DNA from: Aphrocallistes beatrix
Taxonomy: Eukaryota > Porifera > Hexactinellida > Sceptrulophora > Aphrocallistidae
Length of the DNA stretch: 64,000 nt
Assembly: GCA_963281255.1 (NCBI GenBank)
Contig: OY725490.1
Span: 3,472,001-3,536,000, forward strand
Direction: 5' to 3'
Shown here: positions 21,071 to 30,924 of the stretch, piece after piece
Numbering within the stretch: the first letter of the stretch is position 1
Layout of the letters: every line of letters begins with the position of its first letter
The notes under the pieces: model-generated
The model's input: only the letters and a program-made list of their open reading frames with translations
Told to the model about the DNA's origin: nothing
Databases searched by the model: none
Made by a program: the position numbers and the translations under genes

Positions 21071-21817
21071 TGCGAGGCATTATATTGAGTACTAGGCTAT
21101 GAAGTATTATTAGCGTAGCTTTTGTATGGATGTGCTCTATTTGCTTGTATGGTGTTATGACTTCCATCCATCAACGCGTTCCTGAAAATTTGAACTGAAT
21201 AATCCTTAATGATGTACGTATATGCCATTTTCATTGAATATTTGTTATTGGAATTTAATTTAGCTCAATTTAATGAATTAATGATAATTATTCAATTTTT
21301 GAACCAATATATATAGTGACTAATTGACCGAATATAGAAAGAGTAATCCATAACATTCTATACACCAAGTCAATGGTGGTCACTAATTATTTTAGACCAG
21401 GGATTGGTTAGTATATTCAAAGTTGTGTTTATATTATTGTAATTTATTTCAATTATTTCACTATTTTAAAGACACAGTCACGAAACGATGCTAAGGCAAT
21501 AATTTAAGTTTAATTGATAACATTTTAATATGGCTAGACATAAAATACAACGATGAATAAGCAACATACTAAACAATATACTCAATAATATACTAAATTC
21601 TTCTGATCGAGCACTTGACAGAGTTGAGCTTATGATAGATTGGGCATCTGAGATATGAAATACAGTTGACAATTGAGACTTGTGATCACTTAACGAGCTG
21701 TACAAAACAAAAGAAGAAAGATTAGTTCTTAAACTTAGTAAGCTTGCTATACTATCATGGCTCAGAACAAGGGAATTGTAAGTTTTAACTTTATTGGAAA
21801 GTAGGCAGTTGGAAATA
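21071..21817. other. Non-coding, nothing firmly recognised
   Basis: A minus-strand frame of 120 codons (21478-21840) overlaps the next element and has no recognisable content (Ser/Leu-rich). No repeats were identified. Confidence 0.4.
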
Positions 21818-21959
21818 CAGTGGAATTTGCTTATTAGCAATATTGCTCTATTAGCAACCGATCTTCAGGTCCCAGGTGAAGATTTTGTGTTAATTCTGTT
21901 CGCTTATTAGCAACCATTTTATGAGCAAAACTCGAGTTGCTAATAAGCGAATTCCACTA
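21818..21959. mobile_element. 142-bp pogo-like miniature element
   Basis: It runs from CAGTGGAATTTGCTTATTAG to CTAATAAGCGAATTCCACTA; the last base should be G. TA lies on both sides (21816-21817, 21960-21961). The tip phrase CTTATTAGCAA recurs three times inside. Confidence 0.85.
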
Positions 21960-21961
21960 TA

Positions 21962-22271
21962 GTTAGGAAGACTTTTATTTTGTATATCTCAAACGAGATG
22001 TATTGCATTAACACCAAACTCTCAAGATCTCGCTATGTTCTATTTCCATTGTTGCACATGCTAACTGAATAAGTTTACTCGTAGTACGAAGGAAACGAGA
22101 GTAAAAATTTTCGAATTGCTTCTTATTGCAGTCGATCTTACTAAAAATATCGAAAATAACTTTAGCACTTTCGATAACAGAGGTCAACGGCTGTTTAAGT
22201 GAGCTTCTTCTATCCACGAATTCTATCTAAATTGAATGCCCATATCATTGTTATTTGTAATATAATTCGTT
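21962..22271. other. Intergenic; weak minus-strand open frame
   Basis: A 69-codon minus-strand frame (22008-22217) has a Lys/Leu-rich sequence with no match I know. It lies just downstream of the hAT gene piece ending at 22421 and may be unrelated. Confidence 0.3.
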
Positions 22272-22334
22272 CAAAGAGGAGAAATGAGTCTAAGTCGCCT
22301 TTTCAAAGGCGACGTGGACTCATTCTCCACTTTG
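22272..22334. repeat. 63-bp near-perfect hairpin
   Basis: CAAAGAGGAGAAATGAGTC pairs with GACTCATTCTCCACTTTG, and GTCGCCTTTTCAAAGGCGAC closes the middle. It lies 86 bp beyond the stop of the hAT gene. Origin unknown: a tiny foldback element or a transcript-ending structure. Confidence 0.7.
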
Positions 22335-22420
22335 TAATCACTTTATTAAGGAAAGATTTAACTTCATCATCAGCCTGATTCCTCTCTAAAGGGCAACTTG
22401 ATATCCTTTATTATTGGGAA

Positions 22421-22719
22421 TTAAGGGCCTTTCTGGCTAATACATACAAGAGCAGAAATGTGATATCCAGTGAGCGATGCTCTATTGTCATTGGCAATTC
22501 TATTTGAGTATGAAAAACATCTCTCGACTGCGCAACTCCCTAATGGCATGGTGAGAAGCATTCCTGCGAATAAAGAATGTTCGGGGTACATTGCTCGTGT
22601 ATATGGATCCGATATAAATGATATCCAGAATTGCTTACCACAATCAGTTTGAGATAAACAGTTGGAAAGAGATTTAGTATTTTCACAATGTCTCTTTATG
22701 TTTCGGCTCTCATCCACTA
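22421..22719 (-). pseudogene. DUF4371-type hAT transposase, piece 4 (C-terminus, hATC)
   Basis: The piece reads VDESRNIKRHCENTK then YPEHSLFAGMLLTMPLGSC and AVERCFSYSNRIANDNRAS, ending with a stop at 22421. LLTMP-x-GSCAVERCFS is the hATC dimerisation motif. It is the continuation of piece 3 across the MULE: GTGGATGAGAGCC is restored when the MULE and one 9-bp duplication are removed. Confidence 0.85.
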
Positions 22720-24844
22720 GGAATACGGACAGTTCGTTACACGGACACTTCGTTACGGACAGTTCATTACTGGACACTTCGGTACATGGACCCTTCGTTA
22801 CAGAACAAGTCATTAAGTTTGTTGAATTCAATAGTTAAATATAGTTAAATATGATATTATTATATATAATTATGGTTATACGTAGAATGAAATAAGATGT
22901 TTTAATTGAAAAACTTGTGAACTGAAAGTATAGTTATAGTTATATGTATGCTAAGATAATCTTATATTTGCTGACAGTAGGACTACGTCGATCCCATGCT
23001 AAATCGATGAGCGATTCCCTTTAGAAATTCTAATGAGGATCTATGGAAATAGCTAAGAATTAAAGTCTTCAAAGCGTCTTCATTAGCCCTATTCTTTGTC
23101 CGTTTGGTAGGCTTGTCTCCACTTAAAAACTTTGCGTGCCTTGCCTCAACTAAACCCTGTTCACGTTGAAGTGCAAAGGAATTTCCAAATATTTGGATGA
23201 TGGCAGCCTATTGTGACATTGTAAGAGCGATGCCACGCTTCAATCGCATTAGTAGTACGAGGAATACCTTGAAGAACTTCGTGATGATGGTTCCACATAC
23301 TTATAGGGAAAAGTGGTTCCACAAAAGTCCCTCCAGGAAGCGAGCGTCCAACATAAGTTTTCTCAAAGTAGAGAGCAAGTTCTTGGGCTTGAGGAATACC
23401 AAGTTGTGCGATCACCTGAGGGAATAATTCCGGCACATCAAATGATGAAGCGAAAGCAAGTGCTGGCAAAAGTCGAATGCGAAGTGCTAGAGCTTCATCC
23501 TGAATGTAGTCAGCCTGTAATCCAAGCTCCTGTACTTTACGCCAAATGTTTTGTGAAAGGTGGAAAAAGCATCCTTTTACCTCGGTAAATGGCCATAGAG
23601 ACCGAAAGCTATTAATAGCGCCTATTTCGAAGTCCATTATCATGTTAGTCGGCATGGCATCAGGACACAGTATCTTGATTTGCTCCCACATTCTAGTGTA
23701 AGTGACTTCCGTCTTATTTGGTAAAAGAATAAAGAGACTGGGCAAAAGATGTCCATCTTCCAGAAGGTTTGGTCCACCTCGTAGTCCATGAATGCAGTAT
23801 ACCTGCGCGAATAGCCTTGGAGCAGTTTTGAAAGTGCCATCGCAGAGCCAAATTTGAGAAGCATTTAGCATTTCGATGTTTATTCGAGTTCCAAATATGA
23901 GAAATCGCTGTGGACCATCGTCAGAATCGTATAACAAAAAGTTATCTCCTTTTGCAGTGATCGTATAATCTGGAGGAATAATTAACTCCTCAAGACAATC
24001 AGGTTAAGCAGGGATAGCATGTATTATTTGCCTCTCACGTCGTATCGTGCGCTTAAGACTATCTATTTTTGGAAGTTTGACTACAGTTTCCGTTGCTGCA
24101 TCTTGAAGCTCATCACCAACAATATGATGAACAGGATCATTACTCTCTCTCGCTCTCCGTTTTATCCCAACCTTTACTTCCAAATTACGAATATGTGTCA
24201 TCTCTGCATCATGAAGATGTTCATTGGTGCGTTTGATGATTACACTACCTTTAGTATGTATCCTCGCTTTACAAGAATCTCTCTTTTCACACTGCCAATG
24301 GGTAACATCACCAATTACTCGCTGTTTCCCATAGGTAAAGCCACCTTCCACATGCTTGTAACACTCCTTTTTAGATTTAGATGATCGAATCAATCTGAAC
24401 TGAGGAGCCGGATCCATATTTCAAAGTAATGTTCGAAGTAAAAGTTACTGAAAGAAAGTACGTATATGGTATTTTCGAAGATTTTGTCTTATATATAATA
24501 GCATATACTTCACAATGTTTATTCTGCTCACTTTTGGTGACATTTGAAATTGTCACATTTGACAACCACAAAACAATTAGAAGCCAGAGTGAGTAGTAAA
24601 GGCACATTCTAATAGAATAATTGAAAGTGAATTTAGCACTTAATTTGTAAGAGTTCGCAGGAGATCTCTCAAAAAATTGTTTGCTTCCACAGAGACTTCA
24701 TGTTGAAATATCCATGTAACGAACTGTCCATGTAACGAACTGTCCATGTAACGAAGTGTCCTGTAACGAAATGTCCGTGTAACGAAGTATCCAGTAACGA
24801 ACTGTCCGTAACGAACTGTCCGTGTAACGAACTGTCCGTATCCC
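22720..24844 (-). mobile_element. MULE DNA transposon, 2125 bp, 9-bp target duplication
   Basis: The ends are GGAATACGGACAGTTCGTTA and its inverse (TAACGAACTGTCCGTATCCC). CATCCACTA flanks both sides (22711-22719 and 24845-24853), the 9-bp duplication typical of MULEs. Each end carries an array of the phrase GTAACGAACTGTCC: about five copies on the left and eight on the right. It contains one transposase gene (22983-24417) with two lesions. It is inserted in the hAT gene at a GTGGAT codon pair. Confidence 0.92.
22983..24417 (-). pseudogene. MULE transposase with FLYWCH zinc finger, one stop and one frameshift
   Basis: From ATG 24417 the first about 70 codons form a FLYWCH-type zinc finger (FTYGKQRVIGDVTHWQCEKR, then CKARIH and TNEHLHDAE). 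A TAA near 24005 interrupts the frame, which resumes at once with PDCLEELIIPPDY. The catalytic domain has IWLCDGTFKTAP, then IMDFEIGAINSF and CFFHLSQNIWRKVQ, matching the MULE DDE domain. It ends with LPGGTF, NAIEAWHRSYN and GCHHPNIWKF. A frameshift near 23170 hides ALQREQGLVEARHAKFL, and the true stop is at 22983. A sister gene at 39810-40800 has sense codons at the stop position. Apart from these two lesions it looks complete, so it may be recent. Confidence 0.88.
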
Positions 24845-24853
24845 CATCCACTA

Positions 24854-25063
24854 ACCGATCTTCATCAAATCCAAATTTTTCCGAGACTTTTCGTATGAAA
24901 CTTGGCCAACGTTCATCATGGAATAGTACCATTGTTGCTAACATCTCATTATCATCACTAAACCGCTGCTCCATCTCAACTAAAAGTTTTTGTATATACG
25001 TACATAGTCCATCAGCATAATCTCCTGTACTTCGCAGCCTAGAGCGATGTCCAATCCCCGAGA
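24854..25063 (-). pseudogene. DUF4371-type hAT transposase, piece 3
   Basis: The piece reads ISGIGHRSRLRSTGDYADG, then LLVEMEQRFSDDNEML and WPSFIRKVSEKFGFDEDRLV. It joins piece 2 across the Helitron as GFML-ISGIG and piece 4 across the MULE as RLVDE-SRN, both in frame. Confidence 0.85.
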
Positions 25064-25607
25064 TCTTTACTATTAAAACTCGATTATTGTTATGTGTATA
25101 TATATATATATATATATCTGTAACGAATTGATTGAAGAAACTGCCAGTCATAGAAAGCTAATTTTTGGCATGTGGGAGTATTTTGGCTATGGCTCCAGTA
25201 AGTTCTGAGCTCAGAGCAAAATGTCGACTCATCATGGAATTATGACGTCATTGTCACATTTTTAAAAGTTAAGCAACACAGTTATTCGGGCATAACTCAG
25301 CCATTATAGGAGATAGAAGGCTGAAATTTTAATAGAATCTGTATACTAACATGTCTCACATATGACTATCATAAAAAAATGATGACTCATCACTTTGTTA
25401 TGACGTCATCATTACGCATCAAAAATTTTTAAATTCACAAATTTGGTGATTTTTCGAGTGATATCGATTAGCACAGTAGAATAGACATATTTAGAGATGT
25501 ATCTCCCTTATAATTAACCAATGTGACTCCAGGCGACCGAAGGGAGCCTCCGGCGGACGCGAAGTGTTCGCCAGCCGCGCAGCGCAAGCAAGCGCGAAGC
25601 GCGCTTG
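25064..25607 (+). mobile_element. Non-autonomous Helitron, copy 2 (544 bp), boundaries proven by the rejoined frame
   Basis: It starts TCTTTACTATTAAAACTCG after A25063, then a (TA)n tract and CTGTAACGAATTGATTG. The 3' end is GC-rich with AAGCGCGAAGCGCGCTT, a 7-bp-stem hairpin, ending CTTG before T25608. Deleting exactly 25064-25607 rejoins the hAT frame (ATG TTA ATC TCG), so the A/T insertion point is fixed to the base. The interior has a TGACGTCATnATGACGTCA-like repeated phrase. No protein is encoded. Confidence 0.88.
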
Positions 25608-26036
25608 TTAACATAAATCCAGCATCTTGAAGCTTTGCATCAATTTTATTCACCATCGGTTCTATCTACTGCAACACGTATTCCTTACTTCTGTACTTGT
25701 GTATTTCAACCATTGTACATCGAGTGATTTTGATGGCGGTTTCTAGGGTCGTTCCAGTGCCCTGAAATAGACATGAAAGAGATGCTAACTTTCCTAATAT
25801 GATATCCATGAATACCAACGTAGCTAGGATATCCTTCGATAACATTGATACCAGCAAACCAGCTGATCGTGTTCTTTCATCTGAATTGTATGTCACACTG
25901 TGCTGTATGAAGTCCAAAGTCAATGAAATGTTGACGTATATCTTGAGTAGTCTCCCAATAGCATGGCTATATGACAACCACCTAGTAGGTGCGACTTCCA
26001 CCAACTTACAAACATATCCATCGAATTCAGGATAAG
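25608..26036 (-). pseudogene. DUF4371-type hAT transposase, piece 2
   Basis: The piece reads YPEFDGYVCKLVEVAPTRW then LSYSHAIGRLLKIYVN, SAGLLVSMLSKDILATLVFM and VNKIDAKLQDAGFML. TRWLSYSHAIGRLL is characteristic of ZNF862-like hAT proteins. It meets piece 1 across the TA-flanked miniature element. The two frames differ by one base, probably from a change in an A run near 28200. Confidence 0.85.
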
Positions 26037-26447
26037 TACAGGGTGGCTTTTAAGTTCTGTCCCAAGCTTTATTAGGTATTAAATTTCTTAAACTCAAACA
26101 ATCTTAGTTATTATGGTCTTTAGAGATTGTAATTCGAATATTCTCAATGATTTTATAAGATTTTTCGAGTCTAAGAACTGGAACTGTGTTTTGTATGGTG
26201 AGTTTTGTGAAAAAAATATGTGTCCTGGAACGCAGCGAAAATCGAGAATCAGGGACCACTGCTTTTCAAATTAGCTTTCTAGAGTCTTCAAATTTCAGAA
26301 CAAATTAGCTCTCACATTTTCCTCGAATAATCTAAATTTGTAGAAATATAGAAGGTTTAGATCAGTATGTATTGAGAACCTTTTGGATCAGATTTTTGGT
26401 AATGTGAAAAAAAGTGCCATTTTGGGTGATTTTGCATAATGTACCTA

Positions 26448-27792
26448 CAGTCTGTCACATAATTATTAAGAATTACTCAATAAATCACAGTACTCACAAG
26501 GTATAAGTAATTGACTTCAAAATTAATTTTTAGTAAGATAAATAGCTATTAATCAATAATTTATAGGAAAACCTTCGGATGCAATCACCATTTTACATCT
26601 TTCAGGCATTGACTGGCAATATGGTTGTAAGAATTCGGAACTTATCCCTGACCAAGTATCTTCGAGCATCCTTTTTAGCTCAGAAATTGTTCTAGGCCCT
26701 TTTTTAATCAATTCCCTCTTCACCCAAGCAAATAAATTTTCAATAGGGTTTAGATCTGGGCTTTGAGAAGGCCAAGGAAGTTGCATAGGCACGTTTTTGT
26801 CGATGAAGGCCCTCACGATTTTCGAGGTGTGCTTGGGGTCGTTATCCATCACTAACCGCCAGTCATCTTGATGGAAAACCTTTGCCTGCTCCAGTAAATG
26901 ACCTTCCAAAATCTCAATAAACTTCAGGCTATCCATATTTGTAGTGAAAACACAAAGGGGAAATGTTCCCATAGAGCTAAAACCAGCCCAAACATTAATT
27001 TTAGGGGCGTGCTTAGTGGTTGGAGCGACCCGTTTTTTTCCTGATTTCGTCCACATCTGTATCCGACCCCTAGAGAGCCAGATGGACATCTCATCAATGA
27101 AAACGGTTTTAAACCATGATGATTTAGGATACTTATGTTTCTTTGCCCATTGTATTCTACTCTGACGATTCTTTTCGCTCACCATTGGTGAATTAGTCGG
27201 GTAGATTTTGGAGTATTTCATCTCCTTTAGGTTTCGTTGAACCGTCTCATATGAGGGCTTTCCAGGAGCAATTTGTGCTAAGGTACGTAATGAAAGATAA
27301 GGTTTGCGTCGAATTTGTTGGGTTACACACCTCATCGTTGACTTGGTAAATTTTCTGGGTCTTCCGCCACCACTACCATGTCCTAATCCAACGTCGCGTG
27401 ATTTTCTCGATTTCACTAAATAGACCGTTGAGACACTGACTCCTTATTTTTCAGCAATTTCCTTTATTGACAGGTCTGTAGTTTCTAGTAACAAATCTAT
27501 TTGCTCTCGCTTATGTTTTTGAGCCATTTGTGGTAAAAATAAGTGCTAATTCATGTAGAAATATTAAATCAATGTTATAAAAGTCTAAAATAGGTAAAAA
27601 CACGAATCATCTCTGAAATTATTAGCGTTCACACGAATTAATAACAGAATATACCAATATCATGACATATTTGCAATATAAACACTTCAAATTAAGGTGA
27701 AATTGCATTGAATCAACTTGAGCAATGATATTTTAAAAGATTATGGTCATATAGAAATTGGGTAAGATTCTTAATAATTATGTGACAGACTG
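26448..27792 (-). mobile_element. Tc1 transposon, 1345 bp, nearly complete
   Basis: Terminal repeats CAGTCTGTCACATAATTATT match inverted at both ends for about 27 bp. TA lies at 26446-26447 and 27793-27794. The empty site GTACCTAATTTGAA is present in copy 2 of the host element at 9482. It contains a full-length transposase gene with a single stop. Confidence 0.93.
26553..27527 (-). pseudogene. Tc1 (DD34E) transposase, 324 codons with one internal TAA
   Basis: From ATG 27527 the N-terminus is a helix-turn-helix (REQIDLLLETTDLSIKEIAEK, stop, GVSVSTVY). A second helix-turn-helix-like part follows with GGGRPRKFT and YETVQRNLKE. The catalytic domain has VFIDEMSIWLS, LVMDNDPKHTS and WPSQSPDLNPIENLFAWVK. 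Thirty-four residues separate the first aspartate of DND and the glutamate of IEN, the DD34E signature. The only lesion is TAA at 27446-27444, where close relatives would have a sense codon. Length fits a typical Tc1 transposase. Unlike its neighbours it is almost intact, so the insertion is young. Confidence 0.92.
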
Positions 27793-28158
27793 TAATTTGA
27801 AGTCGTGAAATAATAACTTTATCTCGTTTCTGATAATGAATTCAATGGATTTGTGAAATATTTCAATGGTGAATGGAATGTATCTGGTGCTAAATCGTCA
27901 TGGAAAATCGATTATCGAGACATTTTTTACAGAAGCAGTGGCCCTGATTCGATTTTCGCTGCGTTCCAGGACACATATTTTTTTCACAAAACTCACCATA
28001 CAAAACACAGTTCCAGTTCTTAGACTCGAAAAATCTTATAAAATCATTGAGAATATTCGAATTACAATCTCTAAAGACCATAATAACTAAGATTGTTTGA
28101 GTTTAAGAAATTTTATACCTAACAAAGCTTCAGGACAGAACTTAAAAGCCACCCTGTA

Positions 28159-29183
28159 GAGATTTTGGAAAGTAGTTCGAGTTTTTTATTTGTTTTGTGG
28201 AAGAACATGTACAAGCTCGTGCTGTTCCCAACGCTAGTTCAGCATGATGGCAGTCTTTAGCCGCATCCCGACCAATTAACTGCAAGCGGTGAGCTCGGCA
28301 AGTTTCGGGAGTTTCCACCTAGATCTCATTAATCCGTAAAGGCCATTGATTGGGGACGACATTACCGCGGCACCGTCAAATGATACACATTTCAATTTTG
28401 TGAAGTCTAAATCTCGTATCCTTAGACATTTATCCACCATCTCGAAGAGACACTCGACTTTAGTTGAGTCGATGGGACAACAGTCTATCATTTCTTCGAC
28501 AACTCTATGTTCTGAATTAATATCAAAATAACGAGCGTATATTCCGAGCATGGAAAAACCATGCATGGATGTCTCATCAGCCATTAGTGACCAAGAACCA
28601 ATAGTAGCTATAGAATTCTTAAGATGTAGAGTAGCTTCCTCATCCAACACCTCTGCCATCAGTTCCATGAACTCCGTGCAAGTGGTAGTAGATCTATAAG
28701 TTGCGTTTGCATCTCTTGTCTGTCCAAAACGACATAACTCTCCATTGAAACTACTTACTAAGTCAAGGAGTGAGGTGTAATTTCCAGTATTGGGAATTTC
28801 ACGTTTAAAGAGCCACAGGGCTATTTTCATATAATGTTGTATAAAGATATCGTAATCTTTTTCCTTCTCAGATTGTTCAAGCAACGCTTTATCCTTTATC
28901 ATGTTAATAACAGATCTCCGTTGTCCATCGCTACTTTATCGAAATCGACAGATTGAAAGTGGCTAAGAAGCTTACTATGTGATTCTGCTTTTCTTCCTGG
29001 GTCGGCTGTTTTACTCACACCTTTATTAGTAAAGAACTCCTCTTTAATGTTCTCGCGAAGGCAGCGTAACAGTGTGGGATTAACACTACAAAATTTGCAG
29101 AAATATTTTCCCTCTTTTTCCTCTTGCCAATCATATTTCTCTCTCAAATTCAGAGGCTTTAGCTTTTTTGGTGGATGTTCCAT
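28159..29183 (-). pseudogene. DUF4371-type hAT transposase, piece 1 (N-terminus)
   Basis: It starts MEHPPKKLKPLNLREKYDW and has FCKFCSVNPTLLRC, a possible zinc-binding part. After a one-base frameshift at about 28905 it reads IKDKALLEQSEKEKDYD, then TIGSWSLMADETSMHGFSM and LKCVSFDGAAVM, the DUF4371 block seen in ZNF862/ZMYM-type hAT proteins. The last part (GRDAAKDCHHAELALG, ACTCSSTKQ) runs to the TA-flanked insertion at 28156. Pieces 1-4 sum to about 650 codons, a normal length for this family. Confidence 0.85.
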
Positions 29184-29204
29184 CAAAGAATAGTAGTAGT
29201 ACAA

Positions 29205-29411
29205 ATAAGTAATTTAAGCTATGTAAACAAAGAAAATTTTAAATGAATGTAAAATAAAATTTAAGTTGTTAATTAACTCAAGGTAGTTCTACTTCTGTTT
29301 AATCAAGAACTTGATGATATTTACTCTCATGGGTTGACAAATAAGCGGCACATATAAATTCGCATGGCTTACGCCTGTAATAATATAGTCGTATGACTTA
29401 CGCCTATTTAG
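29205..29411. other. Non-coding upstream of the hAT gene
   Basis: AT-rich. Contains two short ACTTACGCCT-type phrases (29366-29402). No terminal repeat could be assigned. Confidence 0.35.
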
Positions 29412-29568
29412 GCCATGGAAATCTCCCTAGACAATAATATAATAATTAGTATATAATTACTCCACTCAACCAAATAAAAGAATATGTTATATAAAAAATA
29501 ATTTGGAAAACTAAATTAGATATTGAGGCCGAGCAAGTAAGTCCTCCGAAGATTCGGATATAGGGTTT
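29412..29568 (-). repeat. Duplicate of the piggyBac 3' end, copy 1
   Basis: From CATGGAAATCTCCCTAGAC to GATTCGGATATAGGG this matches 29887-30052, including the last codons of the piggyBac gene, with few differences. The intervening 320 bp contain GTACGCC phrases. It suggests a partial tandem duplication. Confidence 0.8.
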
Positions 29569-29886
29569 TGTACGCCGAATTTTGTACGCCTAAAGGCGTA
29601 CGCAACACTCCTAGATAATTCACTGGCTGAAATAAGTGTGATGTGAAAAGCTATAAAATTTTTATTCAATCAGTCTATAATTTGGAACATTTAATTAAAG
29701 ATAATTTTTAAGGTTAAATTATATATGAAGGTTGAGAATAGGCATAACCTCGGCATGGCGATATATCGAGATGGCGGTGAACATTGAAGCACTGTAGTAA
29801 TTTATATTATAATCAGGGAGCTAAAATGGCACAAATGAAATAAAATTCAATTACAATTTTAGTAATACGTAGTATCATTGAGCTCT

Positions 29887-30052
29887 CATGGAAATCTCCC
29901 TAGACAATAATATAATAATTAGTTAAATAATTAGTATATAATTACTCCACTCAACCAAATAAAAGAATATGTTATATAAAAAATAATTTGGCAAACTAAA
30001 TTAGATATTGAGCCCGAGCAAGTAAGTCCTCCGAACATTCGGATATAGGGCT
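29887..30052 (-). repeat. Duplicate of the piggyBac 3' end, copy 2 (attached to the gene)
   Basis: Same sequence as 29412-29568, here continuous with the transposase piece. A short duplication of AATAATTAGT occurs only in this copy. Confidence 0.8.
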
Positions 30053-30619
30053 CGTGACCGACTCCAGTGTCCATCTGCTAGTACGAACTTGACAGCGATA
30101 ATAATTGAAATACAACTCAATCCGCAAGACTTATTGAATGACCTAGTATAATCTAAAATAGTAGTGGGCTTTTGCTTAACACCATTTGCGGTGTCTTTCT
30201 CGTAATGGATATTAGATGATAATAATAATACACTTTTATTTTTCCATGGAACATACTGAATCAAAGTGTTATCACTGGAAAAAAGAAAATTCGAGTAAAA
30301 CGGTGGTATATTTGTAAGTACTTTCAGTTCTTTGGGTACTACTATTTCTCTAAGAAAACTACGAATTGTACCAAAATAGAATATTTTGTACTCTTCTAAA
30401 AGTTTATGAGATAACCTTAATGACGTAAAGTAATTGTCACCTGTCAACACATGACCGGGCTTCAAAATAGAGGCAAGTCTCATTGTGAGATCAGAAGGTT
30501 TGTTGTTACAACTACCCTTGCCAGTGTACCTTCTAGATTTAAAGGATAATTTTTAGAATCAGCTATTATAAATATTTTTATTCCGTATTTATCTGGTTTC
30601 GATGGAATATATTGCTTAA
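30001..30619 (-). pseudogene. piggyBac transposase fossil, C-terminal piece
   Basis: Starting at the TTAA junction the piece reads QYIPSKPDKYGIKIFIIAD, then LTGDNYFTSLRLSHKLLEEY, FYFGTIRSFLREIVVPKEL and PTTILDYTRSFNK. LTGDNYFTS holds the second catalytic aspartate of piggyBac (DDE_Tnp_1_7). The segment after DYTRSFNK looks out of frame or worn, with a stop near 30001. One more frameshift lies near 30480. Confidence 0.85.
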
Positions 30620-30920
30620 TAAAGCAATAGAGTCGCCTGATTCTGTACAACGATACTACCGGAATCTGTCCTACGACCAAACTGTTCGGAATCTGTCCTA
30701 CGCCTGAGTTCGGAATCTGTCAGGGTTGCCGTGGGAATAAAATTTCAAAACCCATTCCCACAGGATATCAGTGGGAATACCCACAAAAACACAGAAACCC
30801 ACAGAAAAATAACAAAAACCCATAGAAATCCACAGAAAAACCCACAAAACCCACTGGAAAACTCGGAATAATCGTAGGAGAGATTCCGAACTCAGGCGTA
30901 GGACAGATTCAGCGTTCCCC
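30620..30920. mobile_element. 301-bp insertion flanked by TTAA inside the piggyBac gene
   Basis: TTAA occurs at 30616-30619 and 30921-30924. Removing the insert with one TTAA restores TGT CCA TTT AAG CAA TAT (CPFKQY) in the transposase frame. Near each end are repeats of GGAATCTGTCCTACG in opposite orientation. The middle has CAGGGTTGCCGTGGG and several ACCCACAGAAA phrases. It is probably a piggyBac-mobilised miniature element. Confidence 0.8.
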
Positions 30921-30924
30921 TTAA

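Larger units (their letters stand above)
26039..28156. mobile_element. CAGGGTGGC miniature element, copy 3 (about 770 bp plus a nested Tc1)
   Basis: Its ends CAGGGTGGCTTTTAAGTTCTG and its inverse are TA-flanked (26037-26038, 28157-28158). The arms of about 370 bp pair with each other. Without the Tc1 insertion the length is about 771 bp, like the 767-bp copy 2. It disrupts the hAT gene. Confidence 0.9.

Noticed and set aside
24019-24384. A 121-codon plus-strand frame
   Set aside because: Antisense to the FLYWCH finger of the MULE transposase.
24716-24844. CRISPR-like repeats (GTAACGAACTGTCC)
   Set aside because: They are the terminal array of a MULE, mirrored at the other end and bounded by a 9-bp duplication.
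24669-25151. A single 160-codon minus-strand frame as one protein
   Set aside because: It crosses the Helitron end, a hAT piece and the MULE terminal array; only the middle is real coding sequence.
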